64,000 bases of DNA from Branchiostoma floridae (Eukaryota; Chordata; Leptocardii; Amphioxiformes; Branchiostomatidae): assembly GCF_000003815.2 (NCBI RefSeq), contig NC_049983.1:22346809-22410808 (forward strand), read 5' to 3'. The position numbers and the translations under genes are program-made. Below, piece after piece: positions 46,001 to 51,610 of the stretch. Positions within the stretch are counted from its first letter, which is position 1; each line of letters opens with the position of its first letter. The notes under the pieces are model-generated. The model searched no databases. It worked only from the letters and a program-made list of their open reading frames with translations, and was not told the DNA's origin.

Positions 46001-46746
46001 CTGTCTTCAAGATTGCTGGGATGCATATATCTTAGACTTTCTTCCCATTGGTTCCCAAAATGTGAACTTCATGACATAGCATTGTGTACTTTTGTGAGCT
46101 TCAAAGGGCAAATGTTACAATGGCAATCAACACATGAGTGTGAAGGAAAAACATTTTCAGCCAGTGCTTTAGGCTAACGTCACATTTCCAAACCGAAGCC
46201 CGGCCAGGTGTTTGTGAAAACAAAAAATAGAAATGCATTGTAAATACGTGTTTGAGAAATATACATTAAAAAATGCCCATGACTATCCTCTTTGCATCTT
46301 GTGTAGTTTGGTGTGTTTCATATCATACATTTCATTCCCTTAGCCTGGCCGGATCTAGTTTGGAAATGTGACGCAAGCCTTACCAAGGAAACAGTGTTAA
46401 TAAAGGTGAACTCTCACTGCACTTGCGTCAAGCTTGCATCACTGCAGGGTTCGTTCACTGCAACACTGTTTTGTTATTTTCTCTGATTTTTTATAATTTA
46501 GACATTGTGTAATACGTTGAAATATGACTTAAAAGACGACAAAATACACAAAAAGTAAGAGAATTTGTTCTTCATCTCTGAATTTTGTTGAGTATCTTTC
46601 AAACCCTGCAGTAGCGCTAGCGTGACGCAAGTGAAATACCACCTTAAAGTACCAACTAGAAGTTTATCAAATGAATGTCAGCTTACCACAATCTCATGTG
46701 CCACCAAAATTGCGACAGGGGGAACTTGACCTCCTTGTTGCGCCAT
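26268..46746 (-). CDS. Gene 1: low-complexity GGAN/VQAP repeat protein (spliced model)
   Basis: Joined on the minus strand from 46746-46687, 38082-38050, 34783-34757, 34066-33119, 30984-30958, 28862-28769 and 26284-26268, the coding sequence is 1206 nt, 401 residues plus TGA. The first five introns fall between codons. The last is after the first base of a codon and still closes exactly on a stop. Each junction has GT..AG, four donors being GTAAGT. The protein has a 43-residue leader with leucine/isoleucine heptads (TRDAEIVRLRA, ENHLLRNII, then LFLMNVLNAF). About 18 Gly-Gly-Ala-Asn repeats follow, then an Asn/Gly/Ala linker, PPHVPAAV and VQAPVP repeats, and an arginine-rich end (GGPRRSGRPTRGQ). 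No signal peptide or catalytic domain is seen. The composition suggests a disordered, possibly self-associating or RNA-binding protein; this is inference. The family is not recognised. Confidence 0.6.
26540..26891. mobile_element. 352-bp MITE with TGGGTACCATCC termini
   Basis: The left end is TGGGTACCATCCAGATAGTA. The right end, read on the minus strand, is TGGGTACCATCCGGGTAGTA. Both continue with GTTCGCT. Partial copies lie at 11.44 kb (hairpin), 31.14-31.29 kb (internal part), 49.56-49.65 kb and 50.64-50.70 kb. No protein frame inside. Confidence 0.75.
27068..27088 (+). repeat. G-rich tract
   Basis: GGGGGTT followed by about 12 G and TGG. The runs would allow a four-stranded G structure; formation is inferred only. 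Confidence 0.6.
27098..27460 (-). mobile_element. CR1/L2-type LINE, 3' end of ORF2 (remnant)
   Basis: The minus strand encodes YLKPAQRRTTGSHMFKYQL, then FKFSFFPRTVVEWNRLP and SAEAFKAGLACLP before a TAA at 27098-27100. The FPRT...WNxLP and FKxxL pattern is the standard C-terminus of CR1/L2/Jockey-like reverse transcriptase proteins. A frameshift separates this from an upstream piece with SLSQELLDGLQ. The copy is truncated on both sides and inactive. Confidence 0.75.
27480..27612 (-). repeat. Inverted copy of the GTCGTTTGTGG element
   Basis: Read on the minus strand it has TATAAACAATGTCTCCAGAG, AACGTCGTTGCCCCATA, ACAATGCATATTAGAGTCG, TTTGTGGTCGCTTGTGG and GGTGTTTAGGCAGACCC. These match 28523-28650 on the plus strand, so the pair brackets a 1-kb interval. 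Confidence 0.65.
27664..28150 (+). mobile_element. SINE with TTAAATGGAGG domain plus 54-bp tail duplication
   Basis: The A-box-like ATAGCGCAGTGGGACC and the B box GGATTCGAATCC precede CTTGGGAAAGGCACTTTACAC, CTCAGGTGAAATTGAGTAG, GGACGTTAAATGGAGG, GGGGAGAGCC and GTTAAAGAACCCGCCACAC. The end contains a tandem duplication of GTATTGAGGTCACCTGAGTG..CGCTCCAGAC (27974 and 28031). The family is that of 18415-18735. Confidence 0.75.
28165..28495. mobile_element. About 330-bp MITE with 45-bp terminal inverted repeats
   Basis: The left end reads TACTCACCAGTTATTTCGAG..TTTCAAGATTAAAGCAA. The right end, read on the minus strand, gives TACTCACCAGTTATTGCGAG..TTTCAAGATTGAAGCAA. A related right half occurs at 39440-39600, followed by the same GTCGTTTG block, so the two modules travel together. 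Confidence 0.7.
28523..28690 (+). repeat. GTCGTTTGTGG element, plus copy
   Basis: It contains TATAAACCATGTCCCCAG, CAAGGTCGTTACCCCATATAC, CTTATTAGAGTCG and three GTCGTTTGTGGT/GTCTGTGG units. It is the inverted partner of 27480-27612. Confidence 0.65.
28769..28862 (-). CDS. Gene 1 exon: arginine/glycine-rich, two open frames
   Basis: CACTATAG precedes 28862 and GTAAGTG follows 28769 (94 nt). In the phase set by the upstream exons it encodes NHRNARWHRLAQ, then MNGGPRRSGRPTRGQ and PPHR. A second frame is also open: an internal ATG starts MAQTGPDERGPEKIRKAH and continues, in phase, into the 26105-26284 exon. The first frame gives an RG-type tail and a stop shortly after the next junction. The second would give a different protein from an internal promoter. 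Confidence 0.5.
28978..29338. mobile_element. About 360-bp MITE (CCAATTTTGTTGTTTCT termini)
   Basis: The left end is CCAATTTTATTTGTTGTTTC, then GGATTTTTTCAG and GGGTCGG. The right end, on the minus strand, is CCAATTTTGTTGTTTCTCAG, then ATTTTCCGACCC. Internal poly-A/T tracts and GAGATCGAGGGGTTTAC; no frame. Confidence 0.6.
29524..30447. mobile_element. Non-autonomous mariner-like element, 924 bp
   Basis: Ends CGAGGGTGAGTCAGAAAGTA in inverted orientation, flanked by TA at 29522-29523 and 30448-30449. The interior (GAATTCGTGA, GCAGCTGTAAATAAAGAAC, GCACGCAACCTATAGAGACA) matches the 13336-14258 copy read on the other strand. No transposase frame is present. Confidence 0.8.
30684..30895. mobile_element. 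212-bp MITE (TACTGTAAATGCA termini)
   Basis: The ends are TACTGTAAATGCATTTAAG and, on the minus strand, TACTGTAAATGCAGAAATG. Internal landmarks are TTAATTTCGCGGTAGCGGGA, CTTTTCGC, GACTGCAGTCTAATACCAT and CACCGCGAACATT. It is inserted within the CATCCATATAATCAA repeat (GATGTCCTCCATA to the left, AATCAAGTCAACATGGCC to the right). An equal-length copy sits at 47050-47261 on the other strand. Confidence 0.85.
30958..30984 (-). CDS. Gene 1 exon: 27-nt micro-exon
   Basis: TGCCCATACAG precedes 30984 and GTAAGTAG follows 30958. The nine codons ANAAPGPIR are phase 0 and echo the QPANAA at the end of the preceding exon, which suggests it arose by local duplication. Confidence 0.5.
31137..31290 (+). 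mobile_element. Internal fragment of the GGGTACC MITE
   Basis: TACAGTCGCTTCTCTGCTGT, CCGTCTGGGATCCTTGG, CCACGTTAACGTCTGGAAT and GACGAGGGTGCTGATTGG match the inside of 26540-26891. The termini are missing. Confidence 0.55.
31300..33110. other. Gene 1 intron sequence without recognised elements
   Basis: Several short frames are present without exon signals. ACCGGTA-containing motifs recur (31.97, 32.19 and 32.81 kb). A GTAGCCCGGTATGGCAAAG..AATCAATCAATC end near 33.05 kb looks like a LINE tail, but no coding remnant is attached. Confidence 0.35.
33119..34066 (-). CDS. Gene 1 exon: long repetitive exon (316 codons)
   Basis: TTTTCTGTCCAG precedes 34066 and GTAAGTAC follows 33119. After LFLMNVLNAFNLNGG the exon encodes about 18 perfect or near-perfect GGAN units from a 12-bp repeat (33792-34001). 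An AGGNANANGNANAG segment and PPV/VPA-rich sequence follow, with 24-bp units (PPHVPAAV) and 18-bp units (VQAPVP). The exon ends QQPANAA. The same frame also runs 17 codons upstream into the intron to an ATG at 34117, so an alternative start is possible. The other frames are open only because the repeat lacks stops. Confidence 0.7.
33285..33625 (-). repeat. 18-bp and 24-bp coding repeats (VQAPVP, PPHVPAAV)
   Basis: About ten units of GGGGCTTGGACGGGCAC (33300-33460) encode VQAPVP. Five units of ACATGGGGTGGCACAGCGGC (33480-33610) encode PPHVPAAV. They are less uniform than the adjacent 12-bp array and so probably older. Confidence 0.85.
33792..34001 (-). repeat. 12-bp coding tandem array (GGAN)n
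   Basis: GCTCCTCCGTTC (plus strand) is repeated about 17-18 times with no substitution visible over most of its length. At the protein level this is Gly-Gly-Ala-Asn. Such homogeneity implies recent expansion or ongoing slippage. Confidence 0.95.
34070..34750. other. Gene 1 intron with possible SINE tail
   Basis: GATGCATCTTCTGATCAAGG..TGATGGATGGGCAACTTTAGC (34388-34450) resembles the end of the SINE at 38385-38650 (CATCTTCACAGATGTACGGGCAGCTTTAAC). Nothing else is recognised. Confidence 0.35.
34757..34783 (-). CDS. Gene 1 exon: 27-nt micro-exon
   Basis: CTCTTTTCAG precedes 34783, GTAAGTATT follows 34757, and the nine codons are ENHLLRNII in phase 0. Together with TRDAEIVRLRA it gives a bZIP-like E.xxLRxEN.LL pattern, though no basic region precedes it. 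Confidence 0.55.
35328..36248 (-). pseudogene. LINE zinc knuckle and restriction-like endonuclease
   Basis: From 36248 the frame reads 306 residues to a stop. A CCHC-type knuckle is expected near residues 110-126, but the second cysteine is an arginine (C110, R113, H121, C126). The endonuclease follows: KPDLVIY near 187-193 and HIHELTVPFE near 201-210. These give the acidic residues of the PD..(D/E)xK fold (D189, E204). Loss of one zinc ligand is compatible with decay after insertion. Confidence 0.7.
36240..37654 (-). pseudogene. LINE reverse transcriptase domain (R2/Hero type)
   Basis: Counting from 37654, APGPDG is near residue 34, the first catalytic aspartate is in WFDLADAFGSVEH (D164), GVFQGDNLSP is near 220, and the catalytic FADD is at 264-267. 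FADD in place of YADD is common in the R2 group. The first codon is TTG with a TGA two codons before it on the upstream side, so there is no authentic start. After residue about 470 (NRSGQGK) the frame shifts; what follows in this frame to 36044 is out-of-frame translation. Confidence 0.75.
37670..38380. other. Gene 1 intron around the 33-nt exon
   Basis: Apart from the micro-exon at 38050-38082, no element is recognised. Confidence 0.35.
38050..38082 (-). CDS. Gene 1 exon: 33-nt micro-exon
   Basis: TATCTTTACAG precedes 38082, GTAAGTATG follows 38050, and the 11 codons are TRDAEIVRLRA in phase 0. The isoleucine and leucine spacing continues the heptad pattern of the preceding exon (HEIV). 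Confidence 0.55.
38385..38655 (+). mobile_element. SINE, second family (GTGCAATGGGTAGAG head)
   Basis: GCAATGGGTAGAGTGTTCGCC (A box) and CCTGAGTTTGATCC (B box, 38427-38440) are spaced as in a tRNA head. The body includes AGCACTCAGCATTTGGGAAAG, CCCTTGCTGTAGTGACTTAG, TGTGTTGCCCAAGGGCTAC and ends GGGCAGCTTTAACTTTTTAAC. Confidence 0.65.
38940..39145 (-). repeat. Dispersed repeat, inverted copy of 22970-23190
   Basis: CTGAGTTACTCAAGCAGCTG, TTGGAAACGGTCAGACG, AACTGGTCTTTTATACCC and TGAATGAAGACAATATT match the reverse complement of the 22.97 kb copy. Confidence 0.6.
39440..39700 (+). repeat. Diverged copy of the 28.4-28.65 kb module
   Basis: AATCGAGTTCCCCATACA, AACGATCCAATGTGGC, GATTTTGAAACCAGCTGA, TGACTGGGAGTACAT, TGTACACTGCATATTAGAGTCG and GAGGTCATTTGAGGTTG follow the same order as at 28375-28610. 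Confidence 0.6.
39924..40125. mobile_element. Foldback (hairpin) element A, 200 bp
   Basis: Arms of about 80 bp: ACATTAGGCGAAAATCGATC, GGACGACGAGTCTGCGAGCTC and ATTACAAGTAGGCATGACCC, with the exact or near-exact complement to the right. The loop contains AACTCTGCCATTTCTTCGTC. The core CGAGCTCTAAATTAC, GCATGACCCTGA and the loop are shared with the element at 43937-44126, but the outer arms differ. Confidence 0.8.
40315..40735. mobile_element. About 420-bp MITE (CTTTCTCACGCGGCGGCC termini)
   Basis: The left end is CTATACAGCTTTCTCACGCG then GCGGCCATGGTAGAT. The right end, on the minus strand, is CTATACACCTTTCTCACGTG then GCGGCCATCATAGAT. No frame; the interior is AT-rich. Confidence 0.7.
40740..41760. 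other. Gene 1 intron, no recognised element
   Basis: Frames of up to 108 codons cross the neighbouring MITE but have no domain or exon signal. Confidence 0.35.
41770..42125 (+). mobile_element. LINE ORF2 C-terminal remnant
   Basis: KALNNKLPPYMHQMFANC and TTRQRTNNQLAVPKLQQETF in one frame, then after a shift RAIAYHGHNIWNSLPPDIQ and LRHFKTQV. The TR....L..P...TF..R...YxG..WNSLP pattern is the usual end of CR1/L2/RTE-X-like proteins. Antisense to gene 1; inactive. Confidence 0.7.
42770..42845 (+). repeat. Short direct duplication GTAGGCAGTAAGAAAATTT
   Basis: The 18-19 base unit occurs twice in a row near 42805-42842. Confidence 0.6.
43028..43755 (-). mobile_element. LINE 3' end with poly-A tail, interrupted by assembly gap
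   Basis: On the minus strand the coding remnant reads FRNLKVLTIYDINKLQSCL, FVHKTINSSCIPKQF and YHTRQSNHLNR, then after a frameshift MLFRCPQIWNSLNETLHL and FKNLLKKSLL. After the gap comes a 3' untranslated region (CACGAGGCTTTTTCTTCCCC) and an AAATAAATAAA..A tail at 43030-43060. The poly-A end marks LINE-type target-primed insertion. Confidence 0.75.
43291..43390. other. Assembly gap (100 N)
   Basis: Exactly 100 N inside the LINE 3' region. Confidence 0.98.
43937..44126. mobile_element. Foldback (hairpin) element B, 190 bp
   Basis: Arms AGCCCCCTTTACAAATCA, TTTAGCTTGGCCGAGTTGTC, AGCGAGCTCTAAATTACGAG and GAGGTATGACCCTGATGCC pair with the right side almost without mismatch. The loop contains AATGGCAGAGTTTCTTTGTC, close to that of element A. 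Confidence 0.8.
44228..44556. mobile_element. About 330-bp MITE (AGACACAGTTTTT termini)
   Basis: AAGACACAGTTTTTACTGAT, TATCTG at the left, and on the minus strand TAGACACAGTTTTTCCCGAT, ATCTGC at the right. GATGTCGGGAG and CTCCCGA blocks inside also pair. No frame. Confidence 0.65.
44605..45172 (+). repeat. 560-bp dispersed repeat, copy 1
   Basis: AACTATCGAACACCTCAAAA, TCATGGCAATCCATCCAATGG, CAGCCACCAGGAGGCCAAAA, AGTGCGTCACCAAGATCAGG, CAACAGGGGGCCCGAAATC and TACCTCCATCTTCATGGAGG occur in that order. The reverse complement of 53245-53795 has the same order. An open frame (HQEAKKCVTKIRV..TTPDHVRNIIATHP) is also open in the other copy (HQEAKKCTTTFTT..TTPNRVTNLIATHP). Confidence 0.75.
45175..46165. 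other. Gene 1 intron, two copies of the CATCCATATAATC repeat
   Basis: Copies lie at 45.29-45.40 kb (minus) and 45.60-45.67 kb (plus). A plus-strand frame of 87 codons (45914-46177) has no domain or splice context. No exon is supported. Confidence 0.4.
46171..46380. mobile_element. 210-bp MITE (AGGCT..CGTCACATTTCC termini)
   Basis: AGGCTAACGTCACATTTCC, AAACC and CCGGCCAGG at the left. On the minus strand AGGCTTGCGTCACATTTCC, AAACT and CCGGCCAGG at the right. No frame. Confidence 0.75.
46403..46645. mobile_element. 243-bp MITE (CACTTGCGTCA termini)
   Basis: Ends AAGGTGAACTCTCACTGCAC, TTGCGTCA and, on the minus strand, AAGGTGGTATTTCACTTGCG, TCACGC. It is separated from the 46171-46380 MITE by only 22 bases. 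A second copy (from 51503) is split by the LINE at 51611-53139. Confidence 0.75.
46687..46746 (-). CDS. Gene 1 exon: start codon exon (20 codons)
   Basis: ATGGCGCAACAAGGAGG begins at 46746 with GAAG in front and G at +4, a good initiation context. The exon reads MAQQGGQVPPVAILVAHEIV and ends at 46687 against GTAAGC in phase 0. An AG directly before the ATG could be a 3' splice site, which would place the transcription start farther upstream, for example at the exon near 48.6 kb. Confidence 0.55.
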
Positions 46747-47049
46747 CTTCGTCGAGGAAGGAAGAATGGAGGGAATGAATAAGTTAATACGTTGAATGAA
46801 AATTACTTTTGGTAACTTGACGAGACAACATCTAGATAGTCTAAATAATGAACTAATGAATAACCATTATTTACTGTAAGTAAATGAAAGCAAAAAGATT
46901 AAACAGTCTGACATAAAGTCATTCAAGTCCTTCACGTGCCTGATTGTGCATAGGGTGGCAACCATCTCCTTTTCAGTAGGCCTGGGCCACACAACTTTGT
47001 GCAATCACTACTGTAACAGTAGGGGGCTAGTCTACTGGCAAACAGGATA

Positions 47050-47261
47050 TACTGTAAATGCAGAAATGTTCGCGGTGGATTAATGTTCGCGGTTTTTGCG
47101 GTGACCACATCACAGTAAACTTACAACCACCGCGAACATTTTTCTAGTATAGTATTAGACTACAGTCTATGGTGTAACCGCAAACTTAAATCCACCCCGA
47201 AAAGTCCCTTTTCCCGCTACCGCGAAATTAAATCCTCGCAAACTTAAATGCATTTACAGTA
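47050..47261. mobile_element. 212-bp MITE, second copy
   Basis: It is the same element as 30684-30895, in the opposite orientation and exactly the same length. Ends TACTGTAAATGCAGAAATG and, on the minus strand, TACTGTAAATGCATTTAAG. Confidence 0.85.
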
Positions 47262-47269
47262 TCTTCACC

Positions 47270-48520
47270 TCTGCTGGGTGTGTTTCTCCAGTGTTTCCTC
47301 TGAGTTTTGTTGGTCCAAAGTGAGATAGATTAAGGAATTTTGCTTGTTGGGACTTTCTCTGTATGTTGTTGTTCCCCTCAGCCAACAGGTCATTCATTCC
47401 TGTTTTTGAGAAGTGCACTGCTGAAATTTTACTTGCTGTTAGGTCTTACTTAATGTTACCTTCTAAATGTTGCAAAAAAATCCCCATCATTTGCAACTAT
47501 AATAATGATTGTACTTTAACATTATGTAGATTAGCTCTTCATTTGTGACTTAACTCTTCATTTGTGATATCTGTGGACATTCCACTATATCGGTTACATA
47601 CATGACAATTTTAAGAATCCTGTTATGAAATACAGTGGATTTATAGCTAGACTTTCCTCACTAAATATGCAAATTAGTCAGTCAAACTTTCTTTATACCA
47701 AATACCATGAGAATTCATTTTTTTTCTTTCAATGCTAGCCCCTGTATTTCTACCAATGGCTAGGGGGGGAGGGGGGGTAAATATACTCACTTAATCTTTT
47801 TCTAAAGAGCTAACGTTATCTACCGCCGAAAAATCACGACCACAGCATGTTCAGAAGGAGAGATATAAACTGAAACTGCAGTGTCATAAAAGGCCGCCAG
47901 AGGGTCCATACTTTGATCGAAGTTGCACGTTGTTTCCCCGACCCGTCTGGACGTTCTTTAATTAATATGAAAATCGCAACAATGGTCGAGACAGAATGGT
48001 ATAACACCTCTGCCATCGTGCGATATGTGATTTGCATAACGCGCGAAAGTAATAATTAGAGAACTTGGAACACAACAACCTTCTCTACAATACACAAATA
48101 GCAGAAAATCGGAGAGGTTATTTTACGATAGGTAACCACTGCAGAGTTTGATTCAAACCTGTAAGTATTACACCGATCGTTAATATTCCTGAGACTAAAA
48201 GTAAAACGGCATGTTGGTCCGGCCATTGTAACCTTCTTGGTCATGATGTTTGAGAGGTCTGCCTGGCGCTACTCTTACTAAGCGCTTTTCTATTGTATTT
48301 TGTGGAAGCCAGTGTTTTATTTTAACATAGATCGAGCGTTATCACGGCCCTGGCATGTCATAGAAACGGTATATTACACAGAAGTTTCTTTATTCATCTG
48401 TTCTTCTTATAGTCATGGCAACGAAATGGAATCATAATTTAGCATTTACATCATCGTGACGACCTCCTAAAGAATGTTTTACTCAGGTTTATATCACCAC
48501 ATTGAATGGGCAAATAATGT
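47270..48520. other. Gene 1 first-intron region, no recognised element
   Basis: It contains a G-rich tract at 47762-47778 (GGGGGGGAGGGGGGG) and several short frames without exon signals. Confidence 0.35.
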
Positions 48521-48536
48521 ACTTACTGTTTGATCA

Positions 48537-48705
48537 GTACACGAAAGCTATCCGAACGGATGTCCAAAACTCCGACAAAACACGTCGACAGAGTCCGCAG
48601 AAAACAACGTCGTGGCACCACGAAACCGACTCGAACTGACGCGGGGGACGCAATGGCCCACGGGAAACCGCATCATCGTAGGCCTGTTAATTTGATTAAC
48701 AAGTT
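48537..48705 (-). other. Candidate 5' untranslated exon of gene 1
   Basis: On the minus strand GATCAAACA ends at 48537 against GTAAGTACATT, a strong donor. The upstream 160 bases are GC- and CpG-rich (CGTCAGTTCGAGTCGG, CCACGACGTTG) unlike the flanks. No frame runs through to the donor. The next acceptor-like AG in transcription order with an ATG is at 46747. The transcription start cannot be placed. Confidence 0.35.
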
Positions 48706-48769
48706 ACATGGATGGCATCCACGCACGCATCAATGTTTGACCGATTCCATAAAATGGATTTGAAAAAAA

Positions 48770-49555
48770 AGGAAGTTTTCAACTGTACTGAAAATTGTGT
48801 AAAACTGCTGCAAAATTAGCAAATACATACCGTAGATTGCAAAGACATATCGGAAAAAGGAGACCAATGTCATAGAATTTCAAGGTCAAAGAAGCTTAGA
48901 AGATGTGAAATAACAAAAACGAACAAGAATCTGTTGTTTAGTATCACGTACTCTTTGTCTTCAGTTAGTTGTTCAATCTTTCAGACCACTTAAATTTCAT
49001 AATGAAGGCAACGGGGCTTTTGGGCCAAATTTTTTTTATTCGCACGCTCGCATCAGTTTTGGGGGTTTCTTCATCCATATAATGAAATCAACATGGCCTT
49101 ATTCAAAATTTGAATTACGGTAAATCAGTTCATTTTATCAGAGACTTGGTTCCGCTGAAAAAGGTGAAATGAGTTTTTAGCGTTCGGTGTTCGCGTTCGA
49201 AACATGTTCTGTAAGTCAGACGTGAAGAGTTAAAGTGTTACATTGAAAACGCGAATTCGTGTGAAGTAAGAGCAAAAATAAAACTATCGTGAACATTTTA
49301 TGATTTACAGTAATAATTTTATTTAATAGGTCGTCCAATCAGGATGGTGACGGTTATCGTCAAGCAGGTGTAAGCATGATGTGAACATACTTGGCGGAGT
49401 TTTGTGCGTTTTTCCATTGTTGTTGATTTTTCCATTTTTTGCTGGGGGCGCATAGCCACAAGTCGCCCCGATAGAACATTGTCTTCAAGTTCACAAGTGT
49501 TATTAGCAACAACTGAAAGGTGTGGTGGTTTCTTCGATTTATTTGGAATCTTCAT
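48770..49555. other. Upstream region of gene 1; diverged TACTGTAAAT element
   Basis: ATTACGGTAAATCAGTTC near 49115 and, on the minus strand, ATTACTGTAAATCATAAAAT near 49312 could be the ends of a diverged, 200-bp relative of the 212-bp MITE. A CATCCATATAATGAAATCAAC repeat copy lies at 49.03-49.11 kb. No promoter motif is convincing. Confidence 0.4.
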
Positions 49556-49559
49556 TCAG

Positions 49560-49665
49560 CGTTGGATTAAGTAGTTCGCTCCAGCGTTTATTATTACTAT
49601 ATAAAGTCGCTCCTCTACTTTCCGTCTGGGATTCTTGACCACGCTAACGTCTAGTAGACGAGTCA
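49560..49665 (+). mobile_element. Left part of a GGGTACC-type MITE
   Basis: TAGTTCGCTCCAGCGTTTAT, AAGTCGCTCCTCTACTTTCC and GTCTGGGATTCTTGACCACG match 26555-26640. The right terminus, AGGAGCGAACTCGAATGGTA (50660-50690), lies beyond the LINE, so the LINE probably landed inside this MITE. Confidence 0.55.
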
Positions 49666-49685
49666 ATCAATCGTTCGCATGCATC

Positions 49686-50628
49686 ATATGTTAATGCGTG
49701 GCGGCTACAGACAGTTCTCGCCACGTTGTTCTACACTGGGCGTGGACAGTCCAGTCGGATCTGGGGACCCCCAGCTCCTGGAGCGTGTTGAAGACCTGAT
49801 CTTCCCATCTCCCTCTTGGGCGGCCTCTAGGACGTTTCCATGATGGATCAGGATCAGATGTTGTCAGTTTGATAACCTCTTGTGTGGGGGTTGCTCTGGC
49901 CACATGTCCTAAGAAAGTCAGACGTTGTTTGGCGATTCTGGCACTGAGTGGCACCTGTTTTGTTGTAAGGCGGATAGATTCGTTGGAGATGAAGTCATGC
50001 CAACGTATGCCTTCTATCCTTCTGAGGCACTGGGTGTCGAAAGCGTCCAGTTTTTGTGCTAGTGACTTTGTTAGGGTCCACGTCTCCGCCCCATATAGGA
50101 GGACGGAGAGGACCAGGGTGTTGTAGGTCTTTAGATTGGTCTGTCTGGACAATTGTTTGCAACGCCAGACTCGGTCAAGTGAGGCAAAAGCTGCAGAGGC
50201 TATACCTAATCTCCTCTTGATATCATGGTCTGATTTACAGTCTGATGTGATAAGACTTCCAAGGTACTAGTAGTTGAAGCACTGGACCACCTCGACAGAC
50301 TCTCCTCTGATGGTAGGGCATACTGGTTCGTCCAAGAAGTCACTGAGGGACTGAAGCTTTGTCTTCAGCCAGCTAACCTCAAGGCCCAGACTTTGGCTCT
50401 CTTCAGCAAAAATCTCTAGGGAACTGACCAGTGCTCCTAGGAGTTCTGCGAGTAGTGCCACATCATCAGCGTAGTCCATGTCGGTAAAGGTATGGTCTGC
50501 GTAGGTGGTACCGCACATTCCCCGCCCAACCGTCCTGGACATCACGTGATCGATGGCAGTGTTGAAAAGTGTTGGGGCTAGGACACAGCCTTGGCGAACA
50601 CCGCTGCAAAGCTCGAACCAATCAGAGT
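49686..50628 (-). mobile_element. APE-type LINE copy, 5'-truncated, one in-frame stop
   Basis: From about 50628 the minus strand encodes FELCSGVRQGCVLAPTLFN, MDYADDVALLAELL (catalytic YADD), then a single TAG in FNY-stop-YLGS at 50267-50269. It continues with LLYGAETWTLT, LRRIEGIRWHD and PRGRPRGRW, and ends AATH with a TAA near 49693. Apart from the TAG the frame is intact over about 310 codons, so the insertion is fairly young. It belongs to the family of 51611-53139, in opposite orientation. No long 3' untranslated region follows the stop. Confidence 0.75.
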
Positions 50629-50983
50629 GGACGAGTAGCACAATCAAATATATAATAGGAGCGAACTCGAATGGTACCCACGTTACACAATAAACTGAAG
50701 TTGTTTCAAATATGGTTGTGCGATTATAGCCTTGTACCCAGCAACTACTCTCCAAGCTGAGGCCCGGCTCCGGCTTTTTTTACGTGGTGTAGGTGTTTTG
50801 GTCGTGTTTTTTTCTTTGTACCATTTTCTTCATCATGTTCATGTCCAGCGGCCGAACGATACCAAACAGAAAGACAAAAGCGACTCCTATGTCCGTCTGG
50901 AGGACCTGAGTCGCTGCGTGGTTTCCGACTGGCTGCAGCTCAAGTTTCCTTAACGCAAGTATTTCACCGCGATGCAATCACAG

Positions 50984-51406
50984 TAGGGGTAGATGTACGG
51001 TGTACCGGTACAAAACCGTTTTTTCTCATTGGACTGGTCCAGAAAAACCGGACCAGAAAAATTAGTTGGCCTGATGTTGGACCTATTATTAAATTAACAG
51101 ATTATTTGATCAGGCATTCACACGTTTTGGCGCTTGCAAGTGGAAGAACATAACAAGAGTGAAGTAGAAAAGAGTTTATAATCATATCTACCAAGTTTCA
51201 CAGTCATTCGTACAGGTGCAGTTAGCGTTGTAGGATTTTAAAACACCAGTATGAGTCTAATACTCCACCAAACAGATTTTGTTTTAGTGAAATGGACGAT
51301 TGGAGTCATACTGAATCAGGTCCATGTTTAGGTCCGGACCTGGACCTGATCCTCTGGACCTGAACCGGACCTGGACATGAATTTTCTGTACCGATACCCA
51401 CCCCTA
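50984..51406. mobile_element. 423-bp hAT-type MITE with perfect 8-bp target duplication
   Basis: AATCACAG occurs at 50976-50983 and again at 51407-51414, directly outside the ends TAGGGGTAGATGTACGG and, on the minus strand, TAGGGGTGGGTATCGGTAC. An 8-bp duplication with TAGGGGT-type termini is the hAT signature. The interior is a series of GGACC/GGTCC motifs (CCGGACCTGGACCTGATCC) that could base-pair. No transposase frame. Confidence 0.85.
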
Positions 51407-51502
51407 AATCACAGTAATTAGACAAAGGGGGGATAGAAAACATTCATTGATTATGTCACGGCAAGTTGTCTCTCAAATCGTAATGCCGGCTTTGACGGCC
51501 TT

Positions 51503-51598
51503 AAGGTGCACTCTCACTGCACCTGTGTCACTGCGGGGTTCGTTCATTGCGTCACTATTTTGTTATTTTCTCCGATTCTTTATAATTTAGATATTGCG
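51503..51598. mobile_element. Left half of a 243-bp MITE, split by a LINE
   Basis: AAGGTGCACTCTCACTGCAC, GTTCGTTCATTGCGTCAC and TATAATTTAGATATTGCG match 46403-46510. The continuation GTATGACTTAGAAGACGAC, AAATACACAAAAAGTAAGA is at 53151-53230. Confidence 0.8.
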
Positions 51599-51610
51599 TA
51601 ATACTTCAAG
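51599..51610. repeat. Target-site duplication (left), 12 bp
   Basis: TAATACTTCAAG; the identical right copy is at 53140-53151. Confidence 0.9.

Noticed and set aside
48530-48763. 77-codon basic frame on the plus strand
   Set aside because: No acceptor or donor fits it, and the opposite strand has a strong donor that better explains the GC-rich block as an untranslated exon.
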